Shown here: piece by piece, positions 19,053 to 28,001 of the stretch
Layout of the letters: every line of letters begins with the position of its first letter
Numbering within the stretch: the first letter of the stretch is position 1
Source: Glycomyces sp. TRM65418
GTDB lineage: Bacteria; Actinomycetota; Actinomycetes; Mycobacteriales; Micromonosporaceae
DNA: 64,000 nt
NCBI RefSeq assembly: GCF_019710475.1
Contig: NZ_JAJFAX010000001.1
Coordinates: 992,001-1,056,000 of the forward strand
Reading direction: 5' to 3'
Program-made: the position numbers and the translations under genes
The notes under the pieces: generated by a model
Seen by the model: only the letters and a program-made list of their open reading frames with translations
The model's database searches: none
What the model was told of the DNA's origin: nothing

Positions 19053-19907
19053 GTGCGTGTTCCCACCCTAGGTACCGACCCGAGCCGCGTCCCCGCCGCT
19101 TGCAGGGCCCTCTTGGCCCACCGGCGGTTCCAGATGCTGTCCATGTCGGTGATCGTCCTCAACGGGGCGGTGCTGGGCGCGATGACGTTCCCGGCCGCGG
19201 TGCGGTCGGCCGAGGAGTTCCTCCTCTGGGTCGACCACGTGTGCCTGGGGTTCTTCACGTTCGAGGTCGTGGCGGGGATCCTCTCGTTCGGGCGGCGGCC
19301 GTGGCGGTACTTCCGCGACGGGTGGAACATCTTCGACTTCGCGATCGTCGCGGCCTCGTTCCTGCCGGGGGTGCGGGAGAACGTGACGATCCTGCGGATG
19401 CTGCGGCTGGCGCGTGTGGTGCGGATCTTCCGGAACATGCCGTCGCTGCGGTTGATCCTGGTGGCGGCCGGGAAGGCGCTGCCGAAGTCGGCGGGCGTGT
19501 TCGCGTTGACCGGGCTGGTCATGTACCTGTGGGCGATGATCGGCTGGATCGCGTTCAGCGCTACCGACCCCCAGCACTTCGGCACGGTGGGCAGGGCCCT
19601 GCTGAACCTGTTCCAGCTGGTGGCGTTCGACGACATGGGCAACGTCATCCGCGACAGCATGGCCGAGAACGTGTGGACGCTGCCGTACTACATCGTGTTC
19701 ATCCTGTTCGGCGCGTTCATCCTCGTGAACATCATGATCGGCGTGGTGCTGGCCTCGATGGAGGAGGCGCAGAAGCTCGACGACGAGGACGGCCAGGTGT
19801 CGGCCGACACGGCGCTGCTGCTGGAGCGGATCGACAGTCTTCAGGTCGCGGTCGACAAGCTGACCGCGAACCAGGAGCGGGCGCGCGAGTACACGCCGTT
19901 CCGGTGA
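19053..19907 (+). CDS. voltage-gated cation channel (NaChBac superfamily), Asp-Asp filter
   Basis: A 284-residue six-helix channel. S1-S3 occupy residues about 20-110 (with WNIFDFAIV as S3), S4 has Arg every third position (ILRMLRLARVVRIFRN), and S5, pore loop and S6 follow (PYYIVFILFGAFILVNIMIGVV). The pore loop reads FQLVAFDDMGN where sodium channels have FQVMTLESWSM. The selectivity Glu is thus Asp, followed by another Asp, and the conserved Trp is lost. A C-terminal helix (ADTALLLERIDSLQVAVDKL) is a likely coiled coil for tetramerisation. GTG 19053 has no Shine-Dalgarno, but TACTCT ends 6 nt before it, suggesting a leaderless mRNA. Confidence 0.85.
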   Translation: MRVPTLGTDPSRVPAACRALLAHRRFQMLSMSVIVLNGAVLGAMTFPAAVRSAEEFLLWVDHVCLGFFTFEVVAGILSFGRRPWRYFRDGWNIFDFAIVAASFLPGVRENVTILRMLRLARVVRIFRNMPSLRLILVAAGKALPKSAGVFALTGLVMYLWAMIGWIAFSATDPQHFGTVGRALLNLFQLVAFDDMGNVIRDSMAENVWTLPYYIVFILFGAFILVNIMIGVVLASMEEAQKLDDEDGQVSADTALLLERIDSLQVAVDKLTANQERAREYTPFR

Positions 19908-19941
19908 ACGGCGTGAGCCGACGCCCGCCGGCGCTGCGAGC

Positions 19942-20727
19942 TCAGGTCGCCACCGGGTTGGGCTCGGCTCCGCCGAAGCGGCGGTCGCGGCTGGCGTAGA
20001 CCTCGCAGGCGTGCCAGAGGTGGCGGCGGTCGAAGTCCGGCCAGAGGACGTCGAGGTACACCATCTCGGCGTACGCCGACTGCCACGGCAGGAAGTTCGA
20101 GGTCCGCTGCTCCCCCGACGGGCGCAGGAACAGGTCCACGTCCGGCAGGTCGGGGTTGTAGAGGTAGCGGGCGAAGGTCTTCTCGGTGACGCGCTCGGGG
20201 TTGACCTTCCCGGCCTTCACGTCGCGGGCGAGGGCCGCGGCGGCGTCGGCGAGCTCGGCGCGGCCGCCGTAGTTCACGCAGAACTGGAGCGTGATCTTGT
20301 CGTTGTGCTTCGACATCTCCTCGGCCACTTCGAGTTCCTTGATGACGCTCTTCCACAGTCGGGGGCGGCGACCGGCCCAGCGGATGCGCACGCCCATGGC
20401 GTGGAGCTCGTCGCGGCGGCGGTGGATGACGTCGCGGTTGAAACCCATGAGCCAGCGGACCTCGTCGGGGCTGCGGCGCCAGTTCTCGGTCGAGAACGCG
20501 TAGGCCGAGAGGGTGCCGATGCCCATCTCGATGGCGCCTTCGATGGTGTCGAAGAGCGAGGCCTCGCCCATGGTGTGGCCTTCGGTGCGCTTGAGGCCGC
20601 GTTCCTTGGCCCAGCGGCCGTTGCCGTCCATGACGAGCGCCACGTGCCGCGGGACGAGCTCGCGCGGCAGCGCGGGCGGGGTCGCACCCGAGGGGTGCGG
20701 CTTGGGCGGCTCGTACGTGCGGCTCAC
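19942..20727 (-). CDS. uppS: cis-prenyltransferase (isoprenyl diphosphate synthase, UppS type)
   Basis: A 261-residue Z-type prenyltransferase that condenses IPP onto FPP or a longer primer to make the C50-C55 lipid carrier for the cell wall. It has the catalytic Asp in [14 protein letters not shown], the AYAFSTENW motif, the [11 protein letters not shown] block and the C-terminal [23 protein letters not shown] 20727 follows GGAGG by 5 nt. The N-terminal 20 residues are Pro-rich. Another IPP-consuming enzyme is present in this window (37846). It is converged upon by the channel gene. Confidence 0.95.
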   Translation of the reverse strand: MSRTYEPPKPHPSGATPPALPRELVPRHVALVMDGNGRWAKERGLKRTEGHTMGEASLFDTIEGAIEMGIGTLSAYAFSTENWRRSPDEVRWLMGFNRDVIHRRRDELHAMGVRIRWAGRRPRLWKSVIKELEVAEEMSKHNDKITLQFCVNYGGRAELADAAAALARDVKAGKVNPERVTEKTFARYLYNPDLPDVDLFLRPSGEQRTSNFLPWQSAYAEMVYLDVLWPDFDRRHLWHACEVYASRDRRFGGAEPNPVAT

Positions 20728-20854
20728 TGGACCTCCAAGGCGGACAAGTCGTCGGCGGGGCCTCGATCGTAGACCGGTCGGAGCGGCGGTCGAGCGCACC
20801 TCCCGTGCGAAGGGGCGGCCGCGAACCGGTGATCCGCTCGGGTTCGCCTCGGCC

Positions 20855-21607
20855 TCAGGTCTGGTGCGGCACGTACTTCAGCGTCTTCAAGGGACGCTCC
20901 GAGTGCCACTGGAAGTGAGCGGCGATCAGGCCGGCCGCCTCGGTGCGCTGGCGGGGGTCGGCGGCGGTGGCGTTCGACCAGTCGCCCGCTTCGAGGGCCC
21001 GCATGAGTTCGAGCGACGCCGGGGCGGGCACCGTCGCGCCGCCCGGGCGGCAGTCGCCGCAGACCGCGCCGCCCGCCGCGACCGAGAACGCCCGGTGCGA
21101 GCCGGCCTTGCCGCAGCTCGCGCATTCGCTCAGCGACGGCGCCCACCCGGCGGACTTCATGCCGCGCAGCAGGTAGGAGTCCATGACGAGCACCGGCGGC
21201 AGGTCCGTCTCGGCCAGCGCCCGGAACGCGCCGAGCGTGAGCTGGAAGACGTCGAGGTCGGGCTGATGGTCTTCGGGGACGAGCCGCTCGGCGGCCTCGG
21301 CGATGACGCACGCGGCGGTGTACGCGGCCCAGTCGGAGCTGATCGCACCGCCGGAGAGGTGCAGGCCCACGGCCTGGGTGACGGTGTGGAGCTCGCTGCG
21401 ACCCTCGATGAGCTGGAGGTCGACGTGGCTGAAGGGCGCCAGCCGTGCGCCGAACTTGGAGGAGGTGCGGCGCAGTCCCTTGGCCATGGCCCGGTAGCGG
21501 CCGCGCTGTCGGCCGAGGAGCGAGACGATCGCGTCGGCTTCGCCGAGTTTGAAGGTGCGCAGGACCACCGCGTCGTCGCGGAACAGCTTTCGAGTGCTCA
21601 CCCCCAC
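20855..21607 (-). CDS. recO: DNA repair protein RecO
   Basis: A 250-residue RecO with an OB fold at the N-terminus ([27 protein letters not shown]), a helical domain and a zinc finger with the pairs CASCGK and CGDC. RecO loads RecA on SSB-coated DNA in the RecFOR pathway. ATG 21607 begins [11 protein letters not shown]. It lies upstream of uppS on the same strand, with 127 nt between them. The uppS-recO neighbourhood is typical of actinobacteria. Confidence 0.95.
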   Translation of the reverse strand: MGVSTRKLFRDDAVVLRTFKLGEADAIVSLLGRQRGRYRAMAKGLRRTSSKFGARLAPFSHVDLQLIEGRSELHTVTQAVGLHLSGGAISSDWAAYTAACVIAEAAERLVPEDHQPDLDVFQLTLGAFRALAETDLPPVLVMDSYLLRGMKSAGWAPSLSECASCGKAGSHRAFSVAAGGAVCGDCRPGGATVPAPASLELMRALEAGDWSNATAADPRQRTEAAGLIAAHFQWHSERPLKTLKYVPHQT

Positions 21608-21683
21608 GTGGCAAGCCTAGCCGGAGGGCCCGACACCGCTAACTGGGTTGAGGCCCGACGCCGGGCTCGTTAGGCTCCGGCAG

Positions 21684-22337
21684 ATGGAGATCCTCTCGGT
21701 GAACGTGGGCAGGCCTCGTGACAATCCCTGGAAGGACGCGCCGAAGACGTACATCGACAAGCGGCCGGTCGAGGGGCCGGTGCAGGTGACCGCTCCGGGG
21801 CCGAAGGGCGACGGGTCGGTCGGCCTCGCGGGTGACCGGGTCGGCGACGTGGAGCACCACGGCGGCACGGACCAGGCCGTGTACGTCTACGCGAGTGAGG
21901 ACTACGGGCGTTTCGGCGCGTTGGTGGGCCGCGAGTTCGGTCCGGGCGCGTTCGGGGAGAACCTGACGACCGCCGGGTACGACGTCAACGGCGCGCGGAT
22001 CGGCGAGCGGTGGGCGGGTCCGGGCGGGCTGGTGCTCGAGGTGACCGGGGCGCGGATCCCGTGCTCGACGTTCCGGGGCTGGATCGCCGAGCGCGGGTGG
22101 CTGAAGACGTTCACGCGGGAGGCGCGGCCGGGCCCGTACATGCGGGTGGTCGAGCCGGGCCATGTCGAGGCGGGGGCCGCGCTGGAGGTGGTCCACCGAC
22201 CCGACCACGAGGTGACGGTCGCGCTGTTCTTCCGGGCCGCCATGGGCGAGTCCGAGCTCATCCCGGGGATCCTCGAAACACCCGGGCTGCCGCCGGGCGA
22301 GGCGGCGTTCCTCCGCGAGCGGTACAACGGCGGATGA
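21684..22337 (+). CDS. MOSC-domain protein (YiiM-like)
   Basis: A 217-residue cytosolic protein. It starts MEILSVNVGRP, and the MOSC core covers residues ~25-160 with DQAVYVYASEDY, GAFGENLTTAG and the conserved Cys in ARIPCSTFRGW. MOSC domains bind molybdenum cofactor or mediate sulfur transfer; YiiM reduces N-hydroxylated compounds. The C-terminal part resembles the YiiM helical tail (FFRAAMGESELIPGIL). It stands alone and is followed by a strong terminator. The substrate is not known. Confidence 0.9.
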   Translation: MEILSVNVGRPRDNPWKDAPKTYIDKRPVEGPVQVTAPGPKGDGSVGLAGDRVGDVEHHGGTDQAVYVYASEDYGRFGALVGREFGPGAFGENLTTAGYDVNGARIGERWAGPGGLVLEVTGARIPCSTFRGWIAERGWLKTFTREARPGPYMRVVEPGHVEAGAALEVVHRPDHEVTVALFFRAAMGESELIPGILETPGLPPGEAAFLRERYNGG

Positions 22338-22340
22338 ACC

Positions 22341-22390
22341 GAACGACGCGAGCAGCGCCCCGGCCGTCAGGTCGGGGCGCTGCGTCGTTC
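22341..22390 (+). terminator. terminator hairpin after the MOSC gene
   Basis: GCAGCGCCCCG pairs perfectly with CGGGGCGCTGC (11 bp), extended by GAACGAC/GTCGTTC with a 4-nt bulge. It begins 3 nt after the stop codon. Confidence 0.8.
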
Positions 22391-22475
22391 AGGTCGAGGC
22401 GGGGGCGCACGGCGCTCCCCGTGCGTGAAGCGCTTCGGGGCCGCCGTGCTCAAACGGTTCGAGGGGCCTCGCGGC

Positions 22476-22925
22476 TCAGGCGGTCACGAGTTCGGGCTTG
22501 CGGAAGAAGCGGTTGGCGCTGGGGCTGAACATCAGGCCGGTGGCGAGGAGGACGGCGGCGATGTGGACGAGGCGGACCACGAAGAACGCGATCGCGAAGT
22601 CGCCGTCGCCGCCGACGGCGGACACGAGCGACGCCCCGTCGCGCAGCTGCATCGCCGCGGGCACGACCATCGCGGCGAGGCCGACGACCGAGAGCAGCAC
22701 GGTGAGCGAGCCGCGGGCCCAGCGGCGCCCGCCGGCGAAGTTCGCCACGAGCACGAGCGCTCCGATGTAGATCACCGAGCGCACGCCGACGTTCATCCAG
22801 ACACCGGCGTCGAGCCCCGAGTCCCGCGCGATCGCGCTGACGGCGAGCACGGTCTCGATCATGCCGGCCGCGATGGCGGTGGTCCACAGGAGCGCGGCGT
22901 GTTTGACGGTTTCAGGCTTTTCCAT
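22476..22925 (-). CDS. four-helix membrane protein, unknown function
   Basis: A 149-residue protein with four transmembrane helices spread evenly (WTTAIAAGMIETVLAVSAI, VIYIGALVLVANFAGG, LTVLLSVVGLAAMVVPAAM and FFVVRLVHIAAVLLATGLMF). It ends in a short basic tail (RFFRKPELVTA). The start is ATG 22925 by position; no strong Shine-Dalgarno is seen. It resembles small actinobacterial integral membrane proteins, and no function is assigned. Confidence 0.72.
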   Translation of the reverse strand: MEKPETVKHAALLWTTAIAAGMIETVLAVSAIARDSGLDAGVWMNVGVRSVIYIGALVLVANFAGGRRWARGSLTVLLSVVGLAAMVVPAAMQLRDGASLVSAVGGDGDFAIAFFVVRLVHIAAVLLATGLMFSPSANRFFRKPELVTA

Positions 22926-23035
22926 GGGGAAGACGGTAGGGCTGCGCGGCAGCGGAAGCCATCCTGTGAGCGCCACTGCCGGAGGTAGGGACGGCCCTAC
23001 CTCGCGGCGCTTCCCGAACGACCCGGACCGCGCGG

Positions 23036-23725
23036 CTACCCGGCCGCGGCGAGGCGCTTGCGGCCGAGTCGGTCGGCGGCGCGGATCGGTTCGGGGAGCC
23101 GGTAGCGCGGGGCGAGCTCGAGCACGAGATCGCGGGCCGTCGCGAGGGTGCAGCGGTGGCCGACCGAGACGTAGACGGGCTTCACCTCGTCCTGGGTGCG
23201 CACGGCGCAGCCGACGGTCTCGCCGCTGGCGGTGATCGGGGTCCACTCGCCGCGGATCGGGCCGGGCGCGTCCACGGGGAGGTGCGGCGGGTTCTTCGCG
23301 ACGCCGATCGCGGGCGCGTCGAGGACGACGCCGAGGTGGCAGGCCAGGCCGAAGCGGCGCGGGTGGGTGAGGCCGTAACCGTCGCAGACGTAGAGGTCGG
23401 GGGTCACCGTGAGCGCCTCGATCGCCTGGAGCAGCAGGGGAAGCTCGCGGAAGGCGAGGAGGCCGGGAACGTACGGGAAGTCGGAGACGCCGTGGACGAC
23501 GGCCTGGTCGAGCACCGTCAGGTCGTCGCGGCGCAGGACCACGGCGGTGGCGACGGCGGTTTCGCCGTCCTTGTCGTAGGCGATGTCGAGCCCGGCGACG
23601 GTCGAGACAGGACTGTCGTCGTCGGCGACGACCACGCACCCGGCCAACTCGGCCTGCATCGTCACCGCTTCGGCTTCGTCGCTGGGCAGACGGGCGTAAG
23701 CGGCTCGGGGATTGTCGTCAGTCAC
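23036..23725 (-). CDS. nfi: endonuclease V (deoxyinosine 3' endonuclease)
   Basis: A 229-residue repair nuclease that cuts the second phosphodiester 3' of deoxyinosine. Catalytic residues are seen as the Asp in AGLDIAYD, the Glu in LAFRELPLL, and the Asp and His in VCDGYGLTHPRRFGLACHLGV. The wedge motif region is FPYVPGLLAFRE. Length matches the family. ATG 23725 begins MTDDNPRAAY. It is monocistronic. Confidence 0.94.
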   Translation of the reverse strand: MTDDNPRAAYARLPSDEAEAVTMQAELAGCVVVADDDSPVSTVAGLDIAYDKDGETAVATAVVLRRDDLTVLDQAVVHGVSDFPYVPGLLAFRELPLLLQAIEALTVTPDLYVCDGYGLTHPRRFGLACHLGVVLDAPAIGVAKNPPHLPVDAPGPIRGEWTPITASGETVGCAVRTQDEVKPVYVSVGHRCTLATARDLVLELAPRYRLPEPIRAADRLGRKRLAAAG

Positions 23726-23924
23726 AACGAGAGCCTAACCAACGGGCGGGGCCGCGAATGCCGCCCCGACCGGAACGCGATCGGACCGGCGCGTCGCGGC
23801 CTCTCACGCCGACCGACGCGGTCCCGGGCTCGGTGCACGCCCAAGGAACCGCGCCGACGATGGGACGGATGCCGACGCCCGCCCGAGGACCGCCCTCGAG
23901 GGAACCGGCGGCCGGCCGGTTCGG

Positions 23925-24197
23925 TCAGCCCTCGCCGCCGAGGTCGAACGGGAAGTCGTCGGCGTCGACGTCGGCCGCCTCGGTCTCGAAGCTGCCGTCG
24001 CTCTCGGCCTCGTAGAAGATCTCGTCGACGCCGTCGCCGACGTCGAGATCGAGCGCCTCGTCCGGGACGAGGTCCTCGGCGACCGCTTCGGAGGGGTCCT
24101 CGTCGGGTCCGGCTTCGAGCGACGAGAAGAAGGCGTCGTCGAAATCGGCGCCGTCGTCGTCCGCGCCGCTGTAGAGGCCGGCACTGTCGTCGGTCAT
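23925..24197 (-). CDS. small acidic protein, unknown function
   Basis: A 90-residue protein. ATG 24197 is supported by GGAGG 5 nt upstream. About a third of the residues are Asp or Glu, there is no cysteine or lysine, and it ends DDFPFDLGGEG. The composition suggests a disordered, strongly negative protein. I recognise no family. It is divergent from the epimerase-like gene at 24342. Confidence 0.6.
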   Translation of the reverse strand: MTDDSAGLYSGADDDGADFDDAFFSSLEAGPDEDPSEAVAEDLVPDEALDLDVGDGVDEIFYEAESDGSFETEAADVDADDFPFDLGGEG

Positions 24198-24341
24198 CGC
24201 GGCCTCCACGTCCCCTCGGTCGCCGCCTTCGGCTCCTCCTTCCACCATATTGCGCGGGTGCGACATCCGCATCGCCCTCGCGCGATCCGCTCCAGGCGAA
24301 CAGCGGTTGCCCGCCGCCCCGCGGGGGTCCATCCTGACGGG

Positions 24342-25445
24342 ATGAGCACCGGAGCGAACCGGGTCCTCGTCCTCGGCGGGACCGTCTACCTGTCACAGAC
24401 CATCGCGCGCCTGGCCGTCGAACGCGGCCACCGCGTCACCGTCGCCGCCCGCGGCAGCAGCGGCGCACCCCCGCCGGGGGTCGAGTTCGTCCGCATCGAC
24501 CGGACCACCGGCGAGGGATTCGACGCCCTGCGGGGCGGGGACTTCGACGCCGTGTTCGACGTCGCGCGCATTCCCGCGCAGGTCGGCCCGGTCCTCGACC
24601 TCCTCGCCGACCACGTCGGCCACTGGTCGTTCGTGTCCACGATCTCCGTCTACGCCGAGTTCGGCGCGGTGTCGGACACACTGCTGGAGCCGACCGCGGC
24701 CGACTCCGCCGACCCGGCCGTCGAGCGCTACGGCGCCAGCAAGGTCGCCTGCGAGCAGCTCGTGCGTGAGCGGCTGGGCGACCGGGCGCTCATCACCCGG
24801 CCCGGCCTCATCATCGGCCCCCGGGACCCGAACGACCGCATCGGCTACTGGCCGCTGCGCTTCGCCGAAGGCGGCGAGGTGCTCGCGCCCGGCGACCCTG
24901 AGCGACCGGTCCAGTGGATCGACGTCGAGGACTATGCGGCCTGGCTGCTCGACGCCGCCGGTCTGGCCGGCACCGATGCCGACGGCACCGGTCCCGACGG
25001 CGGCGCCGCCCTGACCGGGACGCTCGACGCGATCGGCCCGCCGGTCGGGATGGGCGCGTTCCTGGACGGGATCGCCGAAGCGCTCCTGGACATGGGCGTC
25101 ATCGCGGAGCGGCCGACGCTGACCTGGGTGCCGCAGGAGTTCCTGGCGGAGCAGGGCGTCAACCCCTGGGCCGGGCCCGACTCGCTCGGCATGTGGGTGC
25201 CCTCGCCCGACTACGACGGCTTCCAGAGCCGCCCCTCGGACCCGGCGGTCGAGGCCGGACTGCGGCTCTCACCGCTGGGCGACACGATCGAGCGCTGGTG
25301 GCGCGCGAAGGCCGACGCGCCGAAGCTGGACTCCGGGCTGTCCCGCGAGAAGGAGGGGGCCGTGCTGGGGGCCTGGCACGACCGGGAGCGCCGGTTCACC
25401 GTGCCGGAGCGGCCGGAGGAGCCGGAGGACTCAGCGGCTTCGTGA
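24342..25445 (+). CDS. NAD(P)-dependent epimerase/reductase-like protein (SDR, extended type)
   Basis: A 367-residue protein. A Rossmann start is seen (RVLVLGGTVYLSQTIARLA), with the glycines spaced as in atypical extended SDRs, and Y-x-x-x-K as YGASKVACEQ. The active-site strand FVSTISVYAEFG follows, and WIDVEDYAAW is the usual ribbon late in the fold. It is related to mycobacterial and Streptomyces NAD-dependent epimerase-like proteins that lack a proven substrate. A poorly conserved linker (GTDADGTGPDGG) occurs near residue 215. It is followed by a perfect terminator. Confidence 0.88.
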   Translation: MSTGANRVLVLGGTVYLSQTIARLAVERGHRVTVAARGSSGAPPPGVEFVRIDRTTGEGFDALRGGDFDAVFDVARIPAQVGPVLDLLADHVGHWSFVSTISVYAEFGAVSDTLLEPTAADSADPAVERYGASKVACEQLVRERLGDRALITRPGLIIGPRDPNDRIGYWPLRFAEGGEVLAPGDPERPVQWIDVEDYAAWLLDAAGLAGTDADGTGPDGGAALTGTLDAIGPPVGMGAFLDGIAEALLDMGVIAERPTLTWVPQEFLAEQGVNPWAGPDSLGMWVPSPDYDGFQSRPSDPAVEAGLRLSPLGDTIERWWRAKADAPKLDSGLSREKEGAVLGAWHDRERRFTVPERPEEPEDSAAS

Positions 25446-25456
25446 CGCGGACGATG

Positions 25457-25496
25457 CAGCGCGGCGGCCCCGCCCTCCGGCGGGGCCGCCGCGCTG
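25457..25496. terminator. perfect 18-bp bidirectional terminator
   Basis: CAGCGCGGCGGCCCCGCC (25457-25474) pairs without mismatch with 25479-25496 across a CTCC loop. It lies between two convergent genes and can serve both. Confidence 0.85.
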
Positions 25497-25499
25497 TCG

Positions 25500-26243
25500 C
25501 TACTGCTGGGGCGGCTGCGGGCCGGGCGGCTCGGAGCCCGGCGGCTGCTCGCCGGGCGGAGCCTGGCCCGGTTGGCCCGGCTGCTGCCCGTAGGGCGGCT
25601 GGCCGTACGGCGGCTGGCCGGTGTACGGGCCCATGGCGGTCTCCTCCTTGCGGAAGAACTCGTTCGAGGCCGGGACCGCCAACAGGATGATGATGAGCAG
25701 GGAGCCGAGCGTCAGCGCGACCGCCACCGCCCACGACAGGGCGTTGAGCCAGCCGGGAGTCGCGTCCAGAAGGGACTGCGCCATCTCGTCCTGGTAGGGG
25801 TCGCCGGAGTTGACGCTCATGGCCGTCCCGATCTGGGACAGCAGCGTGTACGGTCCGCAGCAGACCAGCGCGATGCCCGAGAGGATCCAGCTGAGGATGC
25901 GGGCGGGCCGCTTGGCCTTGTTGTTCAGCAGTCCGAGCACGATGTAGAAGGCCGCGAAGACCACGAACGCCACGGCCACGAACACGAAGCCGACCGTCAC
26001 CGCGTTCGAGATGTCCGACTCGGTGAGGCCCGAGGTGTCGTAGTTCGGGTCCCGCTGCAGCTCGGTCAACACCGCGTCGCTGACCGCCGACTGCACCGAG
26101 AACATGCCGAGGCCGGTGAGGATCAGCAGCGCCGCCGTGGCGAACTGGGTCCACACCGCGGCGGTGACGACGCCGGGCCGGGTCTTCGGCCCCTGCGACG
26201 GTGGCGGCTGTTGCGGGTACTGCGGCGCCGGCGGATAGGTCAT
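25500..26243 (-). CDS. membrane protein with Pro/Gln-rich termini
   Basis: A 247-residue protein. ATG 26243 begins MTYPPAPQYPQQPPP. Four transmembrane helices occur at about 25-45, 82-105, 115-135 and 170-195. The C-terminus is PYGQPPYGQQPGQPGQ, a low-complexity tail like that of the protein at 10593. It has the same build (Pro-rich, several TM, PxxGQ tail) as other DUF-type actinobacterial membrane proteins, and no function can be given. Confidence 0.75.
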   Translation of the reverse strand: MTYPPAPQYPQQPPPSQGPKTRPGVVTAAVWTQFATAALLILTGLGMFSVQSAVSDAVLTELQRDPNYDTSGLTESDISNAVTVGFVFVAVAFVVFAAFYIVLGLLNNKAKRPARILSWILSGIALVCCGPYTLLSQIGTAMSVNSGDPYQDEMAQSLLDATPGWLNALSWAVAVALTLGSLLIIILLAVPASNEFFRKEETAMGPYTGQPPYGQPPYGQQPGQPGQAPPGEQPPGSEPPGPQPPQQ

Positions 26244-26405
26244 GGGCGGCCTCCGATTCTCACTGTTGGATCTGGTCGGGCGAAACGGTCTCAGACCCCT
26301 CATCGTACGGAGTCCCCGGCGCCTCGCGCCACGTATCCTCAATGGCCGGAAGCCGCAGGACCGCCACCGCGCGGATGTCGAAGCGGGACTCCGGGAGACG
26401 GCGAA

Positions 26406-26429
26406 CGCCCCGCCGGGACCGGCGGGGCG
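26406..26429 (-). terminator. terminator hairpin after the HemD-like regulator gene
   Basis: CGCCCCGCCGG (26406-26416) pairs with CCGGCGGGGCG (26419-26429), 60 nt beyond the stop of the regulator gene on the minus strand. Confidence 0.65.
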
Positions 26430-26488
26430 ACGCGAGCGGCGCTCGACCGCGGGCGGGCGCCGATGCCGGCGATCGAGCGGGGCGGGCT

Positions 26489-27643
26489 TCAGACCTCGAG
26501 GTTCAAGCGGTAGCCGCGCTTGATGACGGTCTCCACGCAGGACCGGAGCTGGACGGCGTCGCGCAGACGCGTCACGGCCATCTCCACGGCGTGCCCGTCC
26601 GCGCCGCGCGGCAGGTGGCCCAGCAGCTCGGTGCGCGAGAGGACCTTGCCGTTCGCGGTGGCCAGGGCTCTTATGACGGCCATCGGCGCGGGCGGCAGCT
26701 GGAACGGCTCGTCGTCGAGCAGGACCATGTGCCCGCGCAGTTCGATCCGGTGGCCCGTGGCGAGCCGGAGCTTCCGCGAGCGCCGCGGCAGCGCCGAGGC
26801 CACGGTGCGCACCAGCGCGCCGAGCCGCGCCCGCTGCGGCTGGACCGACTCGACGCCGAGCCGCGTCAGCGGCGCGGCGGTGACGGGGCCGACCGAGACG
26901 GGGAGGACGCCGTTGTCCTCCGCCGAGGCCCGGAACGCCTCCAGCATGTCGGCGGCCTGGTCGCCCGCGATGCGCAGCAGCGCGTTCGCGGCCGGGGCCG
27001 AAGTGAAGGTGACCGCGTCGATCCGGCGGGCGCAGATCGCGTCCACGAGCCGCTGGACGGGCGTGATGTCGGTGGGCAGGGTCCAGCGGTAGACCGGGAC
27101 GGGCACGGCCGCGCCGCCGCCGGCGCGGACGGTGCGGATGAAGTCCTCGGCCGGGTCGCCGTGGAGCTGGATCGCGACCCGCTGGCCGGAGACGCCGCGG
27201 TCGCGCAGGTGCTCGACGACTTCGTCGCCGGTCTCGCTGGGCGCGGTCCACTCCTCCGTGAGCCCGGCCGCGCGCACCGCGCCGAGGGCCTTGGGCCCGC
27301 GGCACAGGATCTTCGCGCGGCCCATCACCCGCAGGAGGTCCTCGCCCATGCCCCAGCCCTCGGCGGCTTCGAGCCAGCCGCGGAAGCCGATGCCGGTGGT
27401 CGCCACCACGAGGTCGGGGGCCTCGCGGATGAGCTCCACGGTGGCCGCGCGCAGCGCCTCGTCGTCCGGCAGCGGGACGATGCGCAGCGTCGGGGCGACC
27501 ACCGTGCGGGCGCCGCGGCGCTCCAGGAGGGTCGCCAGCTCGTCGGCGCGCCGCTGCGCGGTGACGGCCACGGTGTAGCCGGTCAGCGGGGCGAGCGCCG
27601 ACCGGGCTTCGGACTCGCGGATGGGGGCCCCGGCGCCGGCCAT
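26489..27643 (-). CDS. HemD-like winged-helix regulator of nitrite/nitrate assimilation (NnaR type)
   Basis: A 384-residue protein. Residues 1-270 have the uroporphyrinogen-III synthase fold (GYTVAVTAQRRADELATLLERRG and DAVTFTSAPAANALL), and residues ~290-384 are an OmpR-like winged helix (KVLSRTELLGHL, VEMAVTRLRDAV and VIKRGYRLNLEV). This fusion is the NnaR type described in streptomycetes and mycobacteria, a regulator that assists GlnR at nitrate-assimilation promoters. ATG 27643 overlaps the nirD stop (TGATG). The position at the end of the nirBD operon supports the role; enzymatic HemD activity cannot be excluded. Confidence 0.88.
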   Translation of the reverse strand: MAGAGAPIRESEARSALAPLTGYTVAVTAQRRADELATLLERRGARTVVAPTLRIVPLPDDEALRAATVELIREAPDLVVATTGIGFRGWLEAAEGWGMGEDLLRVMGRAKILCRGPKALGAVRAAGLTEEWTAPSETGDEVVEHLRDRGVSGQRVAIQLHGDPAEDFIRTVRAGGGAAVPVPVYRWTLPTDITPVQRLVDAICARRIDAVTFTSAPAANALLRIAGDQAADMLEAFRASAEDNGVLPVSVGPVTAAPLTRLGVESVQPQRARLGALVRTVASALPRRSRKLRLATGHRIELRGHMVLLDDEPFQLPPAPMAVIRALATANGKVLSRTELLGHLPRGADGHAVEMAVTRLRDAVQLRSCVETVIKRGYRLNLEV

Positions 27644-27999
27644 CAGGCGCCCGCTTTCACTTCCGAGACCGCGCCGACGCGGACCGCGCCGTCGACGACC
27701 TCGACGGCGAAGACCTCCAGCGCCACGGTCTCGTCGTCGAGGCAGACGCCGCTCTTCAGGGAGAACGCCTGCTTGAGCAGCGGGCTGGTGACGACCGGCT
27801 CGCCGCCGCGGTCGCCGACGATGCCGCGGCTGATGACGTTGGCGCGCATGAACGGGTCGCGGTTGGACACGGCGTACAGGCTGTCGTCGTGGAGGCGGAA
27901 GACGGCGACCTGGGTGCCGTCCCCGAGCAGGGCCGCGGCGCCGCGGCCTGGGATGAGCAGGTCGAAGTCGCAGATGGATTCGAAACGAGGCTCGGTCAT
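27643..27999 (-). CDS. nirD: nitrite reductase small subunit (Rieske-like)
   Basis: A 118-residue NirD with the Rieske fold. The family lost the Cys/His cluster ligands, and here there are none in the right positions (FDLLIPGRGAAALLGDG and SPLLKQAFSLKSGVCLDD). It pairs with NirB for NADH-dependent reduction of nitrite to ammonium in the cytosol. ATG 27999 is 2 nt after the nirB stop, and its stop overlaps the regulator's ATG. Confidence 0.93.
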   Translation of the reverse strand: MTEPRFESICDFDLLIPGRGAAALLGDGTQVAVFRLHDDSLYAVSNRDPFMRANVISRGIVGDRGGEPVVTSPLLKQAFSLKSGVCLDDETVALEVFAVEVVDGAVRVGAVSEVKAGA

Positions 28000-28001
28000 C
28001 G

